64,000 nucleotides of DNA, taken from positions 29,147,866 through 29,211,865 of the forward strand of contig CM046298.1 of the NCBI GenBank assembly GCA_025267735.1, read 5' to 3'. The stretch is from Mactra quadrangularis. Lineage: Eukaryota; Mollusca; Bivalvia; Venerida; Mactridae. Made by a program: the position numbers and the translations under genes. The notes below the pieces were generated by a model. That model was not told the origin of the DNA and did not search any database. It saw only the letters and a list, made by a program, of their open reading frames with translations. Numbering within the stretch: the stretch's first letter is position 1; each line of letters starts with the position of its first letter. Below are positions 33,001-46,740 of this stretch, in pieces.

Positions 33001-36000
33001 GTCGAACCGACCCGGCTAGGACCGGTTTTGGGGCGAGTTACGTGCCCTTGTCTCCGCTCCGTAGACTCTCTATATGTACTATATGTACATGTACTTAGCA
33101 AAAAAATAGGTAAACAATGGTGACCTACTTCCGGTTTCTGGCTCGGGTCCAACCCAGAACGCCGACCCGGCGACCTGGGTGTCGAACCGACCCGGCTAGG
33201 ACCGGTTTTGGGGCGAGTTACGTGCCCTTGTCTCCGCTCCGTAGACTCTCTATATGTACTATATGTACATGCACGTAGCAAAAAAATAGGTAAACAATGG
33301 TGACCTACTTCCGGTTTCTGGCTCGGGTCCAACCCAGAACGCCGACCCGGCGACCTGGGTGTCGAACCGACCCGGCTAGGACCGGTTTTGGGGCGAGTTA
33401 CGTGCCCTTGTCTCCGCTCCGTAGACTCTCTATATGTACTATATGTACATGTACGTAGCAAAAAAATAGGTAAACAATGGGGACGTAGTTCCGGTTTCTG
33501 GCTCGGGTCCAACCCAGAACGCCGACCCGGCGACCTGGGTGTCGAACCGACCCGGCTAAGACGGTTTTGGGGCGAGTTACGTGCCCTTGTCTCCGCTCCG
33601 TAGACTCTCTATATGTACTATATGTACATGCACGTAGCAAAAAATAGGTAAACAATGGTGACCTACTTCCGGTTTCTGGCTCGGGTCCAACCCAGAACGC
33701 CGACCCGGCGACCTGGGTGTCGAACCGACCCGGCTAGGACCGGTTTTGGGGCGAGTTACGTGCCCTTGTCTCCGCTCCGTAGACTCTCTATATGTACTAT
33801 ATGTACATGCACGTAGCAAAAAAATAGGAAAACAATGGTGACCTACTTCCGGTTTCTGGCTCGGGTCCAACCCAGAACGCCGACCTGGCGACCTGGGTGT
33901 CGAACCGACCTGGCTAGGACCGGTTTTGGGGCGAGTTACGTGCCCTTGTCTCCGCTCCCTAGACTCTCTATATGTACTATATGTACATGCACGTAGCAAA
34001 AAAATAGGTAAACAATGGTGACCTAGTTCCGGTTTCTGGCTCGGGTCCAACCCAGAACGCCGACCCGGCGACCTGGGTGTCGAACCGACCCGGCTAGGAC
34101 CGGTTTTGGGGCGAGTTACGTGCCCTTGTCTCCGCTCCGTAGACTCTCTATATGTACTATATGTACATGTACGTAGCAAAAAAATAGGTAAACAATGGTG
34201 ACCTACTTCCGGTTTCTGGCTCGGGTCCAACCCAGAACGGCGACCCGGCGACCTGGGTGTCGAACCGACCCGGCTAGGACCGGTTTTGGGGCGAGTTACG
34301 TGCCCTTGTCTCCTCTCCCTAGACTCTCTATATGTACTATATGTACATGTACGTAGCAAAAAAATAGGTAAACAATGGTGACCTACTTCCGGTTTCTGGC
34401 TCGGGTCCAACCCAGAACGCCGACCCGGCGAACTGGGTGTCGAACCGACCCGGCTAGGACCGGTTTTGGGGCGAGTTACGTGCCCTTGTCTCCGCTCCGT
34501 AGAATCTCTATATGTACTATATGTACATGCACGTAGCAAAAAAATAGGTAAACAATGGTGACCTAGTTCCGGTTTCTGGCTCGGGTCCAACCCAGAACGC
34601 CGACCCGGCGACCTGGGTGTCGAACCGACCCGGCTAGGACCGGTTTTGGGGCGAGTTACGTGCCATTGTCTCCGCTCCGTAGACTCTCTATATGTACTAT
34701 ATGTACATGTACGTAGCAAAAAAATAGGTAAACAATGGTGACCTACTTCCGGTTTCTGGCTCGGGTCCAACCCAGAACGCCGACCCGGCGACCTGGGTGT
34801 CGAACCGACCCGGCTAGGACCGGTTTTGGGGCGAGTTACGTGCCCTTGTCTCCGCTCCGTAGACTCTCTTTATGTACTATATGTACATGCACGTAGCAAA
34901 AAAATAGGTAAACAATGGTGACCTACTTCCGGTTTCTGGCTCGGGTCCAACCCAGAACGCCGACCCGGCGACCTGGGTGTCGAACCGACCCGGCTAGGAC
35001 CGGTTTTGGGGCGAGTTACGTGCCCTTGTCTCCGCTCCGTAGACTCTCTATATGTACTATATGTACATGCACGTAGCAAAAAAATAGGTAAACAATGGTG
35101 ACCTACTTCCGGTTTCTGGCTCGGGTCCAACCCAGAATGCCGACCCGGCGACCTGGGTGTCGAACCGACCCGGCTAGGACCGGTTTTGGGGCGAGTTACG
35201 TGCCCTTGTCTCCGCTCCGTAGACTCTCTATATGTACTATATGTACATGTACGTAGCAAAAAAATAGGTAAACAATGGGGACGTAGTTCCGGTTTCTGGC
35301 TCGGGTCCAACCCAGAACGCCGACCCGGCGACCTGGGTGTCGAACCGACCCGGCTAAGACGGTTTTGGGGCGAGTTACGTGCCCTTGTCTCCGCTCCGTA
35401 GACTCTCTATATGTACTATATGTACATGCACGTAGCAAAAAAATAGGTAAACAATGGTGACCTAGTTCCGGTTTCTGGCTCGGGTCCAACCCAGAACGCC
35501 GACCCGGCGACCTGGGTGTCGAACCGACCCGGCTAGGACCGGTTTTGGGGCGAGTTACGTGCCCTTGTCTCCGCTCCGTAGACTCTCTATATGTACTATA
35601 TGTACATGCACGTAGCAAAAAAATAGGTAAACAATGGTGACCTAGTTCCGGTTTCTGGCTCGGGTCCAACCCAGAACGCCGACCCGGCGACCTGGGTGTC
35701 GAACCGACCCGGCTAGGACCGGTTTTGGGGCGAGTTACGTGCCCTTGTCTCCGCTCCGTAGACTCTCTTTATGTACTATATGTACATGCACGTAGCAAAA
35801 AAATAGGTAAACAATGGTGACCTACTTCCGGTTTCTGGCTCGGGTCCAACCCAGAACGCCGACCCGGCGACCTGGGTGTCGAACCGACCCGGCTAGGACC
35901 GGTTTTGGGGCGAGTTACGTGCCCTTGTCTCCGCTCCGTAGACTCTCTATATGTACTATATGTACATGCACGTAGCAAAAAAATAGGTAAACAATGGTGA

Positions 36001-39000
36001 CCTACTTCCGGTTTCTGGCTCGGGCCAACCCAGAACGCCGACCCGGCGACCTGGGTGTCGAACCGACCCGGCTAGGACCGGTTTTGGGGCGAGTTACGTG
36101 CCCTTGTCTCCGCTCCGTAGACTCTCTATATGTACTATATGTACATGCACGTAGCAAAAAAATAGGTAAACAATGGTGACCTACTTCCGGTTTCTGGCTC
36201 GGGTCCAACCCAGAACGCCGACCCGGCGACCTGGGTGTCGAACCGACCCGGCAAGGACCGGTTTTGGGGCGAGTTACGTGCCCTTGTCTCCGCTCCGTAG
36301 ACTCTCTATATGTACTATATGTACATGTACGTAGCAAAAAAATAGGTAAACAATGGTGACCTACTTCCGGTTTCTGGCTCGGGTCCAACCCAGAACGCCG
36401 ACCCGGCGACCTGGGTGTCGAACCGACCCGGCTAGGACCGGTTTTGGGGCGAGTTACGTGCCCTTGTCTCCGCTCCGTAGACTCTCTATATGTACTATAT
36501 GTACATGCACGTAGCAAAAAAATAGGTAAACAATGGTGACCTAGTTCCGGTTTCTGGCTCGGGTCCAACCCAGAACGCCGACCCGGCGACCTGGGTGTCG
36601 AACCGACCCGGCTAGGACCGGTTTTGGGGCGAGTTACGTGCCATTGTCTCCGCTCCGTAGACTCTCTATATGTACTATATGTACATGTACGTAGCAAAAA
36701 TATAGGTAAACAATGGTGACCTACTTCCGGTTTCTGGCTCGGGTCCAACCCAGAACGCCGACCCGGCGACCTGGGTGTCGAACCGACCCGGCTAGGACCG
36801 GTTTTGGGGCGAGTTACGTGCCCTTGTCTCCGCTCCGTAGACTCTCTATATGTACTATATGTACATGCACGTAGCAAAAAAATAGGTAAACAATGGTGAC
36901 CTACTTCCGGTTTCTGGCTCGGGTCCAACCCAGAACGCCGACCCGGCGACCTGGGTGTCGAACCGACCCGGCTAGGACCGGTTTTGGGGCGAGTTACGTG
37001 CCCTTGTCTCCGCTCCGTAGACTCTCTATATGTACTATATGTACATGCACGTAGCAAAAAAATAGGTAAACAATGGTGACCTACTTCCGGTTTCTGGCTC
37101 GGGTCCAACCCAGAACGCCGACCCGGCGACCTGGGTGTCGAACCGACCCGGCTAGGACCGGTTTTGGGGCGAGTTACGTGCCCTTGTCTCCGCTCCGTAG
37201 ACTCTCTATATGTACTATATGTACATGTACGTAGCAAAAAAATAGGTAAACAATGGTGACCTAGTTCCGGTTTCTGGCTCGGGTCCAATCCAGAACTCCG
37301 ACCCGGCGACCTGGGTGTCGAACCGACCCGGCTAGGACCGGTTTTGGGGCGAGTTACGTGCCCTTGTCTCCTCTCCGTAGACTCTCTATATGTACTATAT
37401 GTACATGTACGTAGCAAAAAATAGGTAAACAATGGTGACCTACTTCCGGTTTCTGGCTCGGGTCCAACCCAGAACGCCAACCCGGAGACCTGGGTGTCGA
37501 ACCGACACGGCTAGGACCGGTTTTGGGGCGAGTTACGTGCCCTTGTCTCCGCTCCGTAAACTCTCTATATGTACTATATGTACATGCACGTAGCAAAAAA
37601 AATAGGTAAACAATGGTGACCTAGTTCCGGTTTCTGGCTCGGGTCCAACCCAGAACGCCGACCCGGCGACCTGGGTGTCGAACCGACCCGGCTAGGACCG
37701 GTTTTGGGGCGAGTTACGTGCCCTTGTCTCCGCTCCGTAGACTCTCTATATGTACTATATGTACATGTACGTAGCAAAAAAATAGGTAAACAATGGTGAC
37801 CTACTTCCGGTTTCTGGCTCGGGTCCAACCCAGAACGCCGACCCGGCGACCTGGGTGTCGAACCGACCCGGCTAGGACCGGTTTTGGGGCGAGTTACGTG
37901 CCCTTGTCTCCGCTCCGTAGACTCTCTATATGTACTATATGTACATGCACGTAGCAAAAAAAATAGGTAAACAATGGTGATCTAGTTCCGGTTTCTGGCT
38001 CGGGTCCAACTCAGAACGCCGACCCGGCGACCTGGGTGTCGAACCGACCCGGCTAGGACCGGTTTTGGGGCGAGTTACGTGCCCTTGTCTCCGCTCCGTA
38101 GACTCTCTATATGTACTATATGTACATGTACGTAGCAAAAAAATAGGTAAACAATGGTGACCTACTTCCGGTTTCTGGCTCGGGTCCAACCCAGAACGCC
38201 GACCCGGCGACCTGGGTGTCGAACTGACCCGGCTAGGACCGGTTTTGGGGCGAGTTACGTGCCCTTGTCTCCGCTCCGTAGACTCTCTATATGTACTATA
38301 TGTACATGTACGTAGCAAAAAAATAGGTAAACAATGGTGACCTACTTCCGGTTTCTGGCTCGGGTCCAACCCAGAACGCCGACCCGGCGACCTGGGTGTC
38401 GAACCGACCCGGCTAGGACCGGTTTTGGGGCGAGTTACGTGCCCTTGTCTCCGCTCCGTAGACTCTCTATATGTACTATATGTACATGCACGTTGCAAAA
38501 AAATAGGTAAACAATGGTGACCTACTTCCGGTTTCTGGCTCGGGTCCAACCCAGAACGCCGACCCGGCGACCTGGGTGTCGAACCGACCCGGCTAGGACC
38601 GGTTTTGGGGCGAGTTACGTGCCCTTGTCTCCGCTCCGTAGACTCTCTATATGTACTATATGTACATGTACGTAGCAAAAAAATAGGTAAACAATGGTGA
38701 CCTACTTCCGGTTTCTGGCTCGGGTCCAACCCAGAACGCCGACCCAGCGACCTGGGTGTCGAACCGACTTGGCTAGGACCGGTTTTGGGGCGAGTTACGT
38801 GCCCTTGTCTCCGCTCCGTAGACTCTCTATATGTACTATATGTACATGCACGTAGCAAAAAAATAGGTAAACAATGGTGACCTACTTCCGGTTTCTGGCT
38901 CGGGTCCAACCCAGAACGCCGACCCGGCGACCTGGGTGTCGAACCGACCCGGCTAGGACTGGTTTTGGGGCGAGTTACGTGCCCTTGTCTCCGCTCCGTA

Positions 39001-39589
39001 GACTCTCTATATGTACTATATGTACATGTACGTAGCAAAAAAATAGGTAAACAATGGTGACCTACTTCCGGTTTCTGGCTCGGGTCCAACCCAGAACGCC
39101 GACCCAGCGACCTGGGTATCGAACCGACTTGGCTAGGACCGGTTTTGGGGCGAGTTACGTGCCCTTGTCTCCGCTCCGTAGACTCTCTATATGTACTATA
39201 TGTACATGTACGTAGCAAAAAATAGGTAAACAATGGTGACCTAGTTCCGGTTTCTGGCTCGGGTCCAACCCAGAACGCCGACCCGGCGACCTGAGTGCCG
39301 AACCGACCCGGCTAGGACCGGTTTTGGGGCGAGTTACGTGCCCTTGTCTCCGCTCCGTAGACTCTCTATATGTACTATATGTACATGTACGTAGCAAAAA
39401 AATAGGTAAACAATGGTGACCTACTTCCGGTTTCTGGCTCGGGTCCAACCCAGAACGCCGACCCGGCGACCTGGGTGTCGAACCGACCCGGCTAGGACCG
39501 GTTTTGGGGCGAGTTACGTGCCCTTGTCTCCGCTCCGTAGACTCTCTATATGTACTATATGTACATGCACGTAGCAAAAAAATAGGTAA

Positions 39590-42500
39590 ACAATGGTGAC
39601 CTTCTTCCGGTTTCTGGCTCGGGTCCAACCCAGAACGCCGACCCGGCGACCTGGGTGTCGAACCGACCCGGCTAGGACCGGTTTTGGGGCGAGTTACGTG
39701 CCCTTGTCTCCGCTCCGTAGACTCTCTATATGTACTATATGTACATGTACGTAGCAAAAAAATAGGTAAACAATGGTGACCTAGTTCCGGTTTCTGGCTT
39801 GGGTCCAACCCAGAAAGCCGACCCGGCGACCTGGGTGTCGAACCGACCCGGCTAGGACCGGTTTTGGGGCGAGTTACGTGCCCTTGTCTCCGCTCCGTAG
39901 ACTCTCTATATGTACTATATGTACATGTACGTAGCAAAAAAATAGGTAAACAATGGTGACCTACTTCCGGTTTCTTGCTCGGGTCCAACCCAGAACGCCG
40001 ACCCGGCGACCTGGGTGTCGAACCGACCCGGCTAGGACCGGTTTTGGGGCGAGTTACGAGCCCTTGTCTCCGCTCCGTAGACTCTCTATATGTACTATAT
40101 GTACATGCACGTAGCAAAAAAATAGGTAAACAACGGTGACCTACTTCCGGTTTATGGCTCGGGTCCAACCCAGAACGCCGACCCGGCGACCTGGGTGTCG
40201 AACCGACCCGGCTAGGACGGGTTTTGGGGCGAGTTACGTGCCCTTGTCTCCGCTCCGTAGACTCTCTATATGTACTATATGTACATGTACGTAGCAAAAA
40301 AATAGGTAAACAATGGTGACCTACTTCCGGTTTCTGGCTCGGGTCCAACCCAGAACGCCGACCCGGCGACCTGGGTGTCGAACCGACCCGGCTAGGACCG
40401 GTTTTGGGGCGAGTTACGTGCCCTTGTCTCCGCTCCGTAGACTCTCTATATGTACTATATGTACATGTACGTAGCAAAAAAATAGGTAAACAATGGTGAC
40501 CTACTTCCGGTTTCTGGCTCGGGTCCAAACCAGAACGCCGACCCGGCGACCTGGGTGTCGAACCGACCCGGCTAGGACCGGTTTTGGGGCGAGTTACGTG
40601 CCCTTGTCTCCGCTCCGTAGACTCTCTATATGTACTATATGTACATGCACGTAGCAAAAAAATAGGTAAACAATGGTGACCTACTTCCGGTTTCTGGCTC
40701 GGGTCCAACCCAGAACGCCGACCCGGCGACCTGGGTGTCGAACCGACCCGGCTAGGACCGGTTTTGGGGCGAGTTACGTGCCCTTGTCTCCGCTCCGTAG
40801 ACTCTCTATATGTACTATATGTACATGCACGTAGCAAAAAAATAGGTAAACAATGGTGACCTACTTCCGGTTTCTGGCTCGGGTCCAACCCAGAACGCCG
40901 ACCCGGCGACCTGGGTGTCGAACCGACCCGGCTAGGACCGGTTTTGGGGCGAGTTACGTGCCCTTGTCTCCGCTCCGTAGACTCTCTATATGTACTATAT
41001 GTACATGTACGTAGCAAAGAATAGGTAAACAATGGTGACCTTCTTCCGGTTTCTGGCTCGGGTCCAACCCAGAACGCCGACCCGGCGACCTGGGTGTCGA
41101 ACCGACCCGGCTAGGACCGGTTTTGGGGCGAGTTACGTGCCCTTGTCTCCGCTCCGTAGACTCTCTATATGTACTATATGTACATGTACGTAGCAAAAAA
41201 ATAGGTAAACAATGGTGACCTAGTTCCGGTTTCTGGCTTGGGTCCAACCCAGAACGCCGACCCGGCGACCTGGGTGTCGAACCGACCCGGCTAGGACCGG
41301 TTTTGGGGCGAGTTACGTGCCCTTGTCTCCGCTCCGTAGACTCTCTATATGTACTATATGTACATGTACGTAGCAAAAAAATAGGTAAACAATGGTGACC
41401 TACTTCCGGTTTCTTGCTCGGGTCCAACCCAGAACGCCGACCCGGCGACCTGGGTGTCGAACCGACCCGGCTAGGACCGGTTTTGGGGCGAGTTACGAGC
41501 CCTTGTCTCCGCTCCGTAGAGTCTCTATATGTACTATATGTACATGCACGTAGCAAAAAAATAGGTAAACAACGGTGACCTACTTCCGGTTTATGGCTCG
41601 GGTCCAACCCAGAACGCCGACCCGGCGACCTGGGTGTCGAACCGACCCGGCTAGGACGGGTTTTGGGGCGAGTTACGTGCCCTTGTCTCCGCTCCGTAGA
41701 CTCTCTATATGTACTATATGTACATGTACGTAGCAAAAAAATAGGTAAACAATGGTGACCTACTTCCGGTTTCTGGCTCGGGTCCAACCCAGAACGCCGA
41801 CCCGGCGACCTGGGTGTCGAACCGACCCGGCTAGGACCGGTTTTGGGGCGAGTTACGTGCCCTTGTCTCCGCTCCGTAGACTCTCTATATGTACTATATG
41901 TACATGTACGTAGCAAAAAAATAGGTAAACAATGGTGACCTACTTCCGGTTTCTGGCTCGGGTCCAAACCAGAACGCCGACCCGGCGACCTGGGTGTCGA
42001 ACCGACCCGGCTAGGACCGGTTTTGGGGCGAGTTACGTGCCCTTGTCTCCGCTCCGTAGACTCTCTATATGTACTATATGTACATGCACGTAGCAAAAAA
42101 ATAGGTAAACAATGGTGACCTACTTCCGGTTTCTGGCTCGGGTCCAACCCAGAACGCCGACCCGGCGACCTGGGTGTCGAACCGACCCGGCTAGGACCGG
42201 TTTTGGGGCGAGTTACGTGCCCTTGTCTCCGCTCCGTAGACTCTCTATATGTACTATATGTACATGTACGTAGCAAAAAAATAGGTAAACAATGGTGACC
42301 TACTTCCGGTTTCTGGCTCGGGTCCAACCCAGAACGCCGACCCGGCGACCTGGGTGTCGAACCGACCCGGCTAGGACCGGTTTTGGGGCGAGTTACGTGC
42401 CCTTGTCTCCGCTCCGTAGACTCTCTATATGTACTATATTTACATGTACGTAGCAAAAAAATAGGTAAACAATGGTGACCTTCTTCCGGTTTCTGGCTCG

Positions 42501-45500
42501 GGTCCAACCCAGAACGACGACCCGGCGACCTGGGTGTCGAACCGACCCGGCTAGGACCGGTTTTGGGGCGAGTTACGTGCCCTTGTCTCCGCTCCGTAGA
42601 CTCTCTATATGTACTATATTTACATGTACGTAGCAAAAAAATAGGTAAACAATGGTGACCTAGTTCCGGTTTCTGGCTTGGGTCCAACCCAGAACGCCGA
42701 CCCGGCGACCTGGGTGTCGAACCGACCCGGCTAGGACCGGTTTTGGGGCGAGTTACGTGCCCTTGTCTCCGCTCCGTAGACTCTCTATATGTACTATATG
42801 TACATGTACGTAGCAAAAAAATAGGTAAACAATGGTGACCTACTTCCGGTTTCTTGCTCGTGTCCAACCCAGAACGCCGACCCGGCGACCTGGGTGTCGA
42901 ACCGACCCGGCTAGGACCGGTTTTGGGGCGAGTTACGTGCCCTTGTCTCCGCTCCGTAGACTCTCTATATGTAATATATGTACATGCACGTAGCAAAAAA
43001 ATAGGTAAACAATGGTGACCTTCTTCCGGTTTCTGGCTCGGGTCCAACCCAGAACGCCGACCCGGCGACCTGGGTGTCGAACCGACCCGGCTAGGACCGG
43101 TTTTGGGGCGAGTTACGTGCCCTTGTCTCCGCTCCGTAGACTCTCTATATGTACTATATGTACATGTACGTAGCAAAAAAATAGGTAAACAATGGTGACC
43201 TAGTTCCGGTTTCTGGCTTGGGTCCAACCCAGAAAGCCGACCCGGCGACCTGGGTGTCGAACCGACCCGGCTAGGACCGGTTTTGGGGCGAGTTACGTGC
43301 CCTTGTCTCCGCTCCGTAGACTCTCTATATGTACTATATGTACATGTACGTAGCAAAAAAATAGGTAAACAATGGTGACCTACTTCCGGTTTCTTGCTCG
43401 GGTCCAACCCAGAACGCCGACCCGGCGACCTGGGTGTCGAACCGACCCGGCTAGGACCGGTTTTGGGGCGAGTTACGAGCCCTTGTCTCCGCTCCGTAGA
43501 CTCTCTATATGTACTATATGTACATGCACGTAGCAAAAAAATAGGTAAACAACGGTGACCTACTTCCGGTTTATGGCTCGGGTCCAACCCAGAACGCCGA
43601 CCCGGCGACCTGGGTGTCGAACCGACACGGCTAGGACGGGTTTTGGGGCGAGTTACGTGCCCTTGTCTCCGCTCCGTAGACTCTCTATATGTACTATATG
43701 TACATGTACGTAGCAAAAAAATAGGTAAACAATGGTGACCTACTTCCGGTTTCTGGCTCGGGTCCAACCCAGAACGCCGACCCGGCGACCTGGGTGTCGA
43801 ACCGACCCGGCTAGGACCGGTTTTGGGGCGAGTTACGTGCCCTTGTCTCCGCTCCGTAGACTCTCTATATGTACTATATGTACATGTACGTAGCAAAAAA
43901 ATAGGTAAACAATGGTGACCTACTTCCGGTTTCTGGCTCGGGTCCAAACCAGAACGCCGACCCGGCGACCTGGGTGTCGAACCGACCCGGCTAGGACCGG
44001 TTTTGGGGCGAGTTACGTGCCCTTGTCTCCGCTCCGTAGACTCTCTATATGTACTATATGTACATGCACGTAGCAAAAAAATAGGTAAACAATGGTGACC
44101 TACTTCCGGTTTCTGGCTCGGGTCCAACCCAGAACGCCGACCCGGCGACCTGGGTGTCGAACCGACCCGGCTAGGACCGGTTTTGGGGCGAGTTACGTGC
44201 CCTTGTCTCCGCTCCGTAGACTCTCTATATGTACTATATGTACATGCACGTAGCAAAAAAATAGGTAAACAATGGTGACCTACTTCCAGTTTCTGGCTCG
44301 GGTCCAACCCAGAACGCCGACCCGGCGACCTGGGTGTCGAACCGACCCGGCTAGGACCGGTTTTGGGGCGAGTTACGTGCCCTTGTCTCCGCTCCGTAGA
44401 CTCTCTATATGTACTATATGTACATGTACGTAGCAAAGAATAGGTAAACAATGGTGACCTTCTTCCGGTTTCTGGCTCGGGTCCAACCCAGAACGCCGAC
44501 CCGGCGACCTGGGTGTCGAACCGACCCGGCTAGGACCGGTTTTGGGGCGAGTTACGTGCCCTTGTCTCCGCTCCGTAGACTCTCTATATGTACTATATGT
44601 ACATGTACGTAGCAAAAAAATAGGTAAACAATGGTGACCTAGTTCCGGTTTCTGGCTTGGGTCCAACCCAGAACGCCGACCCGGCGACCTGGGTGTCGAA
44701 CCGACCCGGCTAGGACCGGTTTTGGGGCGAGTTACGTGCCCTTGTCTCCGCTCCGTAGACTCTCTATATGTACTATATGTACATGTACGTAGCAAAAAAA
44801 TAGGTAAACAATGGTGACCTACTTCCGGTTTCTTGCTCGGGTCCAACCCAGAACGCCGACCCGGCGACCTGGGTGTCGAACCGACCCGGCTAGGACCGGT
44901 TTTGGGGCGAGTTACGAGCCCTTGTCTCCGCTCCGTAGAGTCTCTATATGTACTATATGTACATGCACGTAGCAAAAAAATAGGTAAACAACGGTGACCT
45001 ACTTCCGGTTTATGGCTCGGGTCCAACCCAGAACGCCGACCCGGCGACCTGGGTGTCGAACCGACCCGGCTAGGACGGGTTTTGGGGCGAGTTACGTGCC
45101 CTTGTCTCCGCTCCGTAGACTCTCTATATGTACTATATGTACATGTACGTAGCAAAAAAATAGGTAAACAATGGTGACCTACTTCCGGTTTCTGGCTCGG
45201 GTCCAACCCAGAACGCCGACCCGGCGACCTGGGTGTCGAACCGACCCGGCTAGGACCGGTTTTGGGGCGAGTTACGTGCCCTTGTCTCCGCTCCGTAGAC
45301 TCTCTATATGTACTATATGTACATGTACGTAGCAAAAAAATAGGTAAACAATGGTGACCTACTTCCGGTTTCTGGCTCGGGTCCAAACCAGAACGCCGAC
45401 CCGGCGACCTGGGTGTCGAACCGACCCGGCTAGGACCGGTTTTGGGGCGAGTTACGTGCCCTTGTCTCCGCTCCGTAGACTCTCTATATGTACTATATGT

Positions 45501-46440
45501 ACATGCACGTAGCAAAAAAATAGGTAAACAATGGTGACCTACTTCCGGTTTCTGGCTCGGGTCCAACCCAGAACGCCGACCCGGCGACCTGGGTGTCGAA
45601 CCGACCCGGCTAGGACCGGTTTTGGGGCGAGTTACGTGCCCTTGTCTCCGCTCCGTAGACTCTCTATATGTACTATATGTACATGTACGTAGCAAAAAAA
45701 TAGGTAAACAATGGTGACCTACTTCCGGTTTCTGGCTCGGGTCCAACCCAGAACGCCGACCCGGCGACCTGGGTGTCGAACCGACCCGGCTAGGACCGGT
45801 TTTGGGGCGAGTTACGTGCCCTTGTCTCCGCTCCGTAGACTCTCTATATGTACTATATTTACATGTACGTAGCAAAAAAATAGGTAAACAATGGTGACCT
45901 TCTTCCGGTTTCTGGCTCGGGTCCAACCCAGAACGACGACCCGGCGACCTGGGTGTCGAACCGACCCGGCTAGGACCGGTTTTGGGGCGAGTTACGTGCC
46001 CTTGTCTCCGCTCCGTAGACTCTCTATATGTACTATATTTACATGTACGTAGCAAAAAAATAGGTAAACAATGGTGACCTAGTTCCGGTTTCTGGCTTGG
46101 GTCCAACCCAGAACGCCGACCCGGCGACCTGGGTGTCGAACCGACCCGGCTAGGACCGGTTTTGGGGCGAGTTACGTGCCCTTGTCTCCGCTCCGTAGAC
46201 TCTCTATATGTACTATATGTACATGTACGTAGCAAAAAAATAGGTAAACAATGGTGACCTACTTCCGGTTTCTTGCTCGGGTCCAACCCAGAACGCCGAC
46301 CCGGCGACCTGGGTGTCGAACCGACCCGGCTAGGACCGGTTTTGGGGCGAGTTACGTGCCCTTGTCTCCGCTCCGTAGACTCTCTATATGTAATATATGT
46401 ACATGCACGTAGCAAAAAAATAGGTAAACAATGGTGACCT
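39590..46440. repeat. Two tandem copies of a 19-unit (3.42-kb) higher-order repeat
   Basis: Rare variants recur about 3420 bp apart: CAACGGTGACC at about 40131 and 43551, and again at 41571 and 44991; GTAGCAAAGAATAGG at about 41011 and 44430; GTAGAGTCTC at about 41518 and 44938; TATTTACATG at about 42438 and 45857; TGTAATATATG at about 42973 and 46391. Inside, an 8-unit (1440 bp) sub-period is also visible. Boundaries are approximate. Confidence 0.85.
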
Positions 46441-46560
46441 ACTTCCGGTTTATGGCTCGGGTCCAACCCAGAACGCCGACCCGGCGACCTGGGTGTCGAA
46501 CCGACCCGGCTAGGACCGGTTTTGGGGCGAGTTACGTGCCCTTGTCTCCGCTCCGTAGAC

Positions 46561-46740
46561 TCTCTATATGTACTATATGTACATGCACATAGTAAAAAAA
46601 TAGATAAACAAGGGTGACCTAGTTCCGGTTTCTGGCTCGGACCCAACCCAGAACGCCGACCCGGCGTTCCGGGTGTCGAACCGACCCGGCTAGGACCGGT
46701 TTTGGGGCGAGTTACGTGCCCTTGTCTCCGCTCCGTAGAC
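46561..46740. repeat. Stray diverged unit of subfamily-2 type inside subfamily 1
   Basis: This unit has CTCGGACCCAACC and TGACCTAGTTCC (subfamily 2) plus private changes: CACATAGTAAAA, TAGATAAACAAGG and GGCGTTCCGGG. It is flanked on both sides by subfamily-1 units. Confidence 0.8.
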
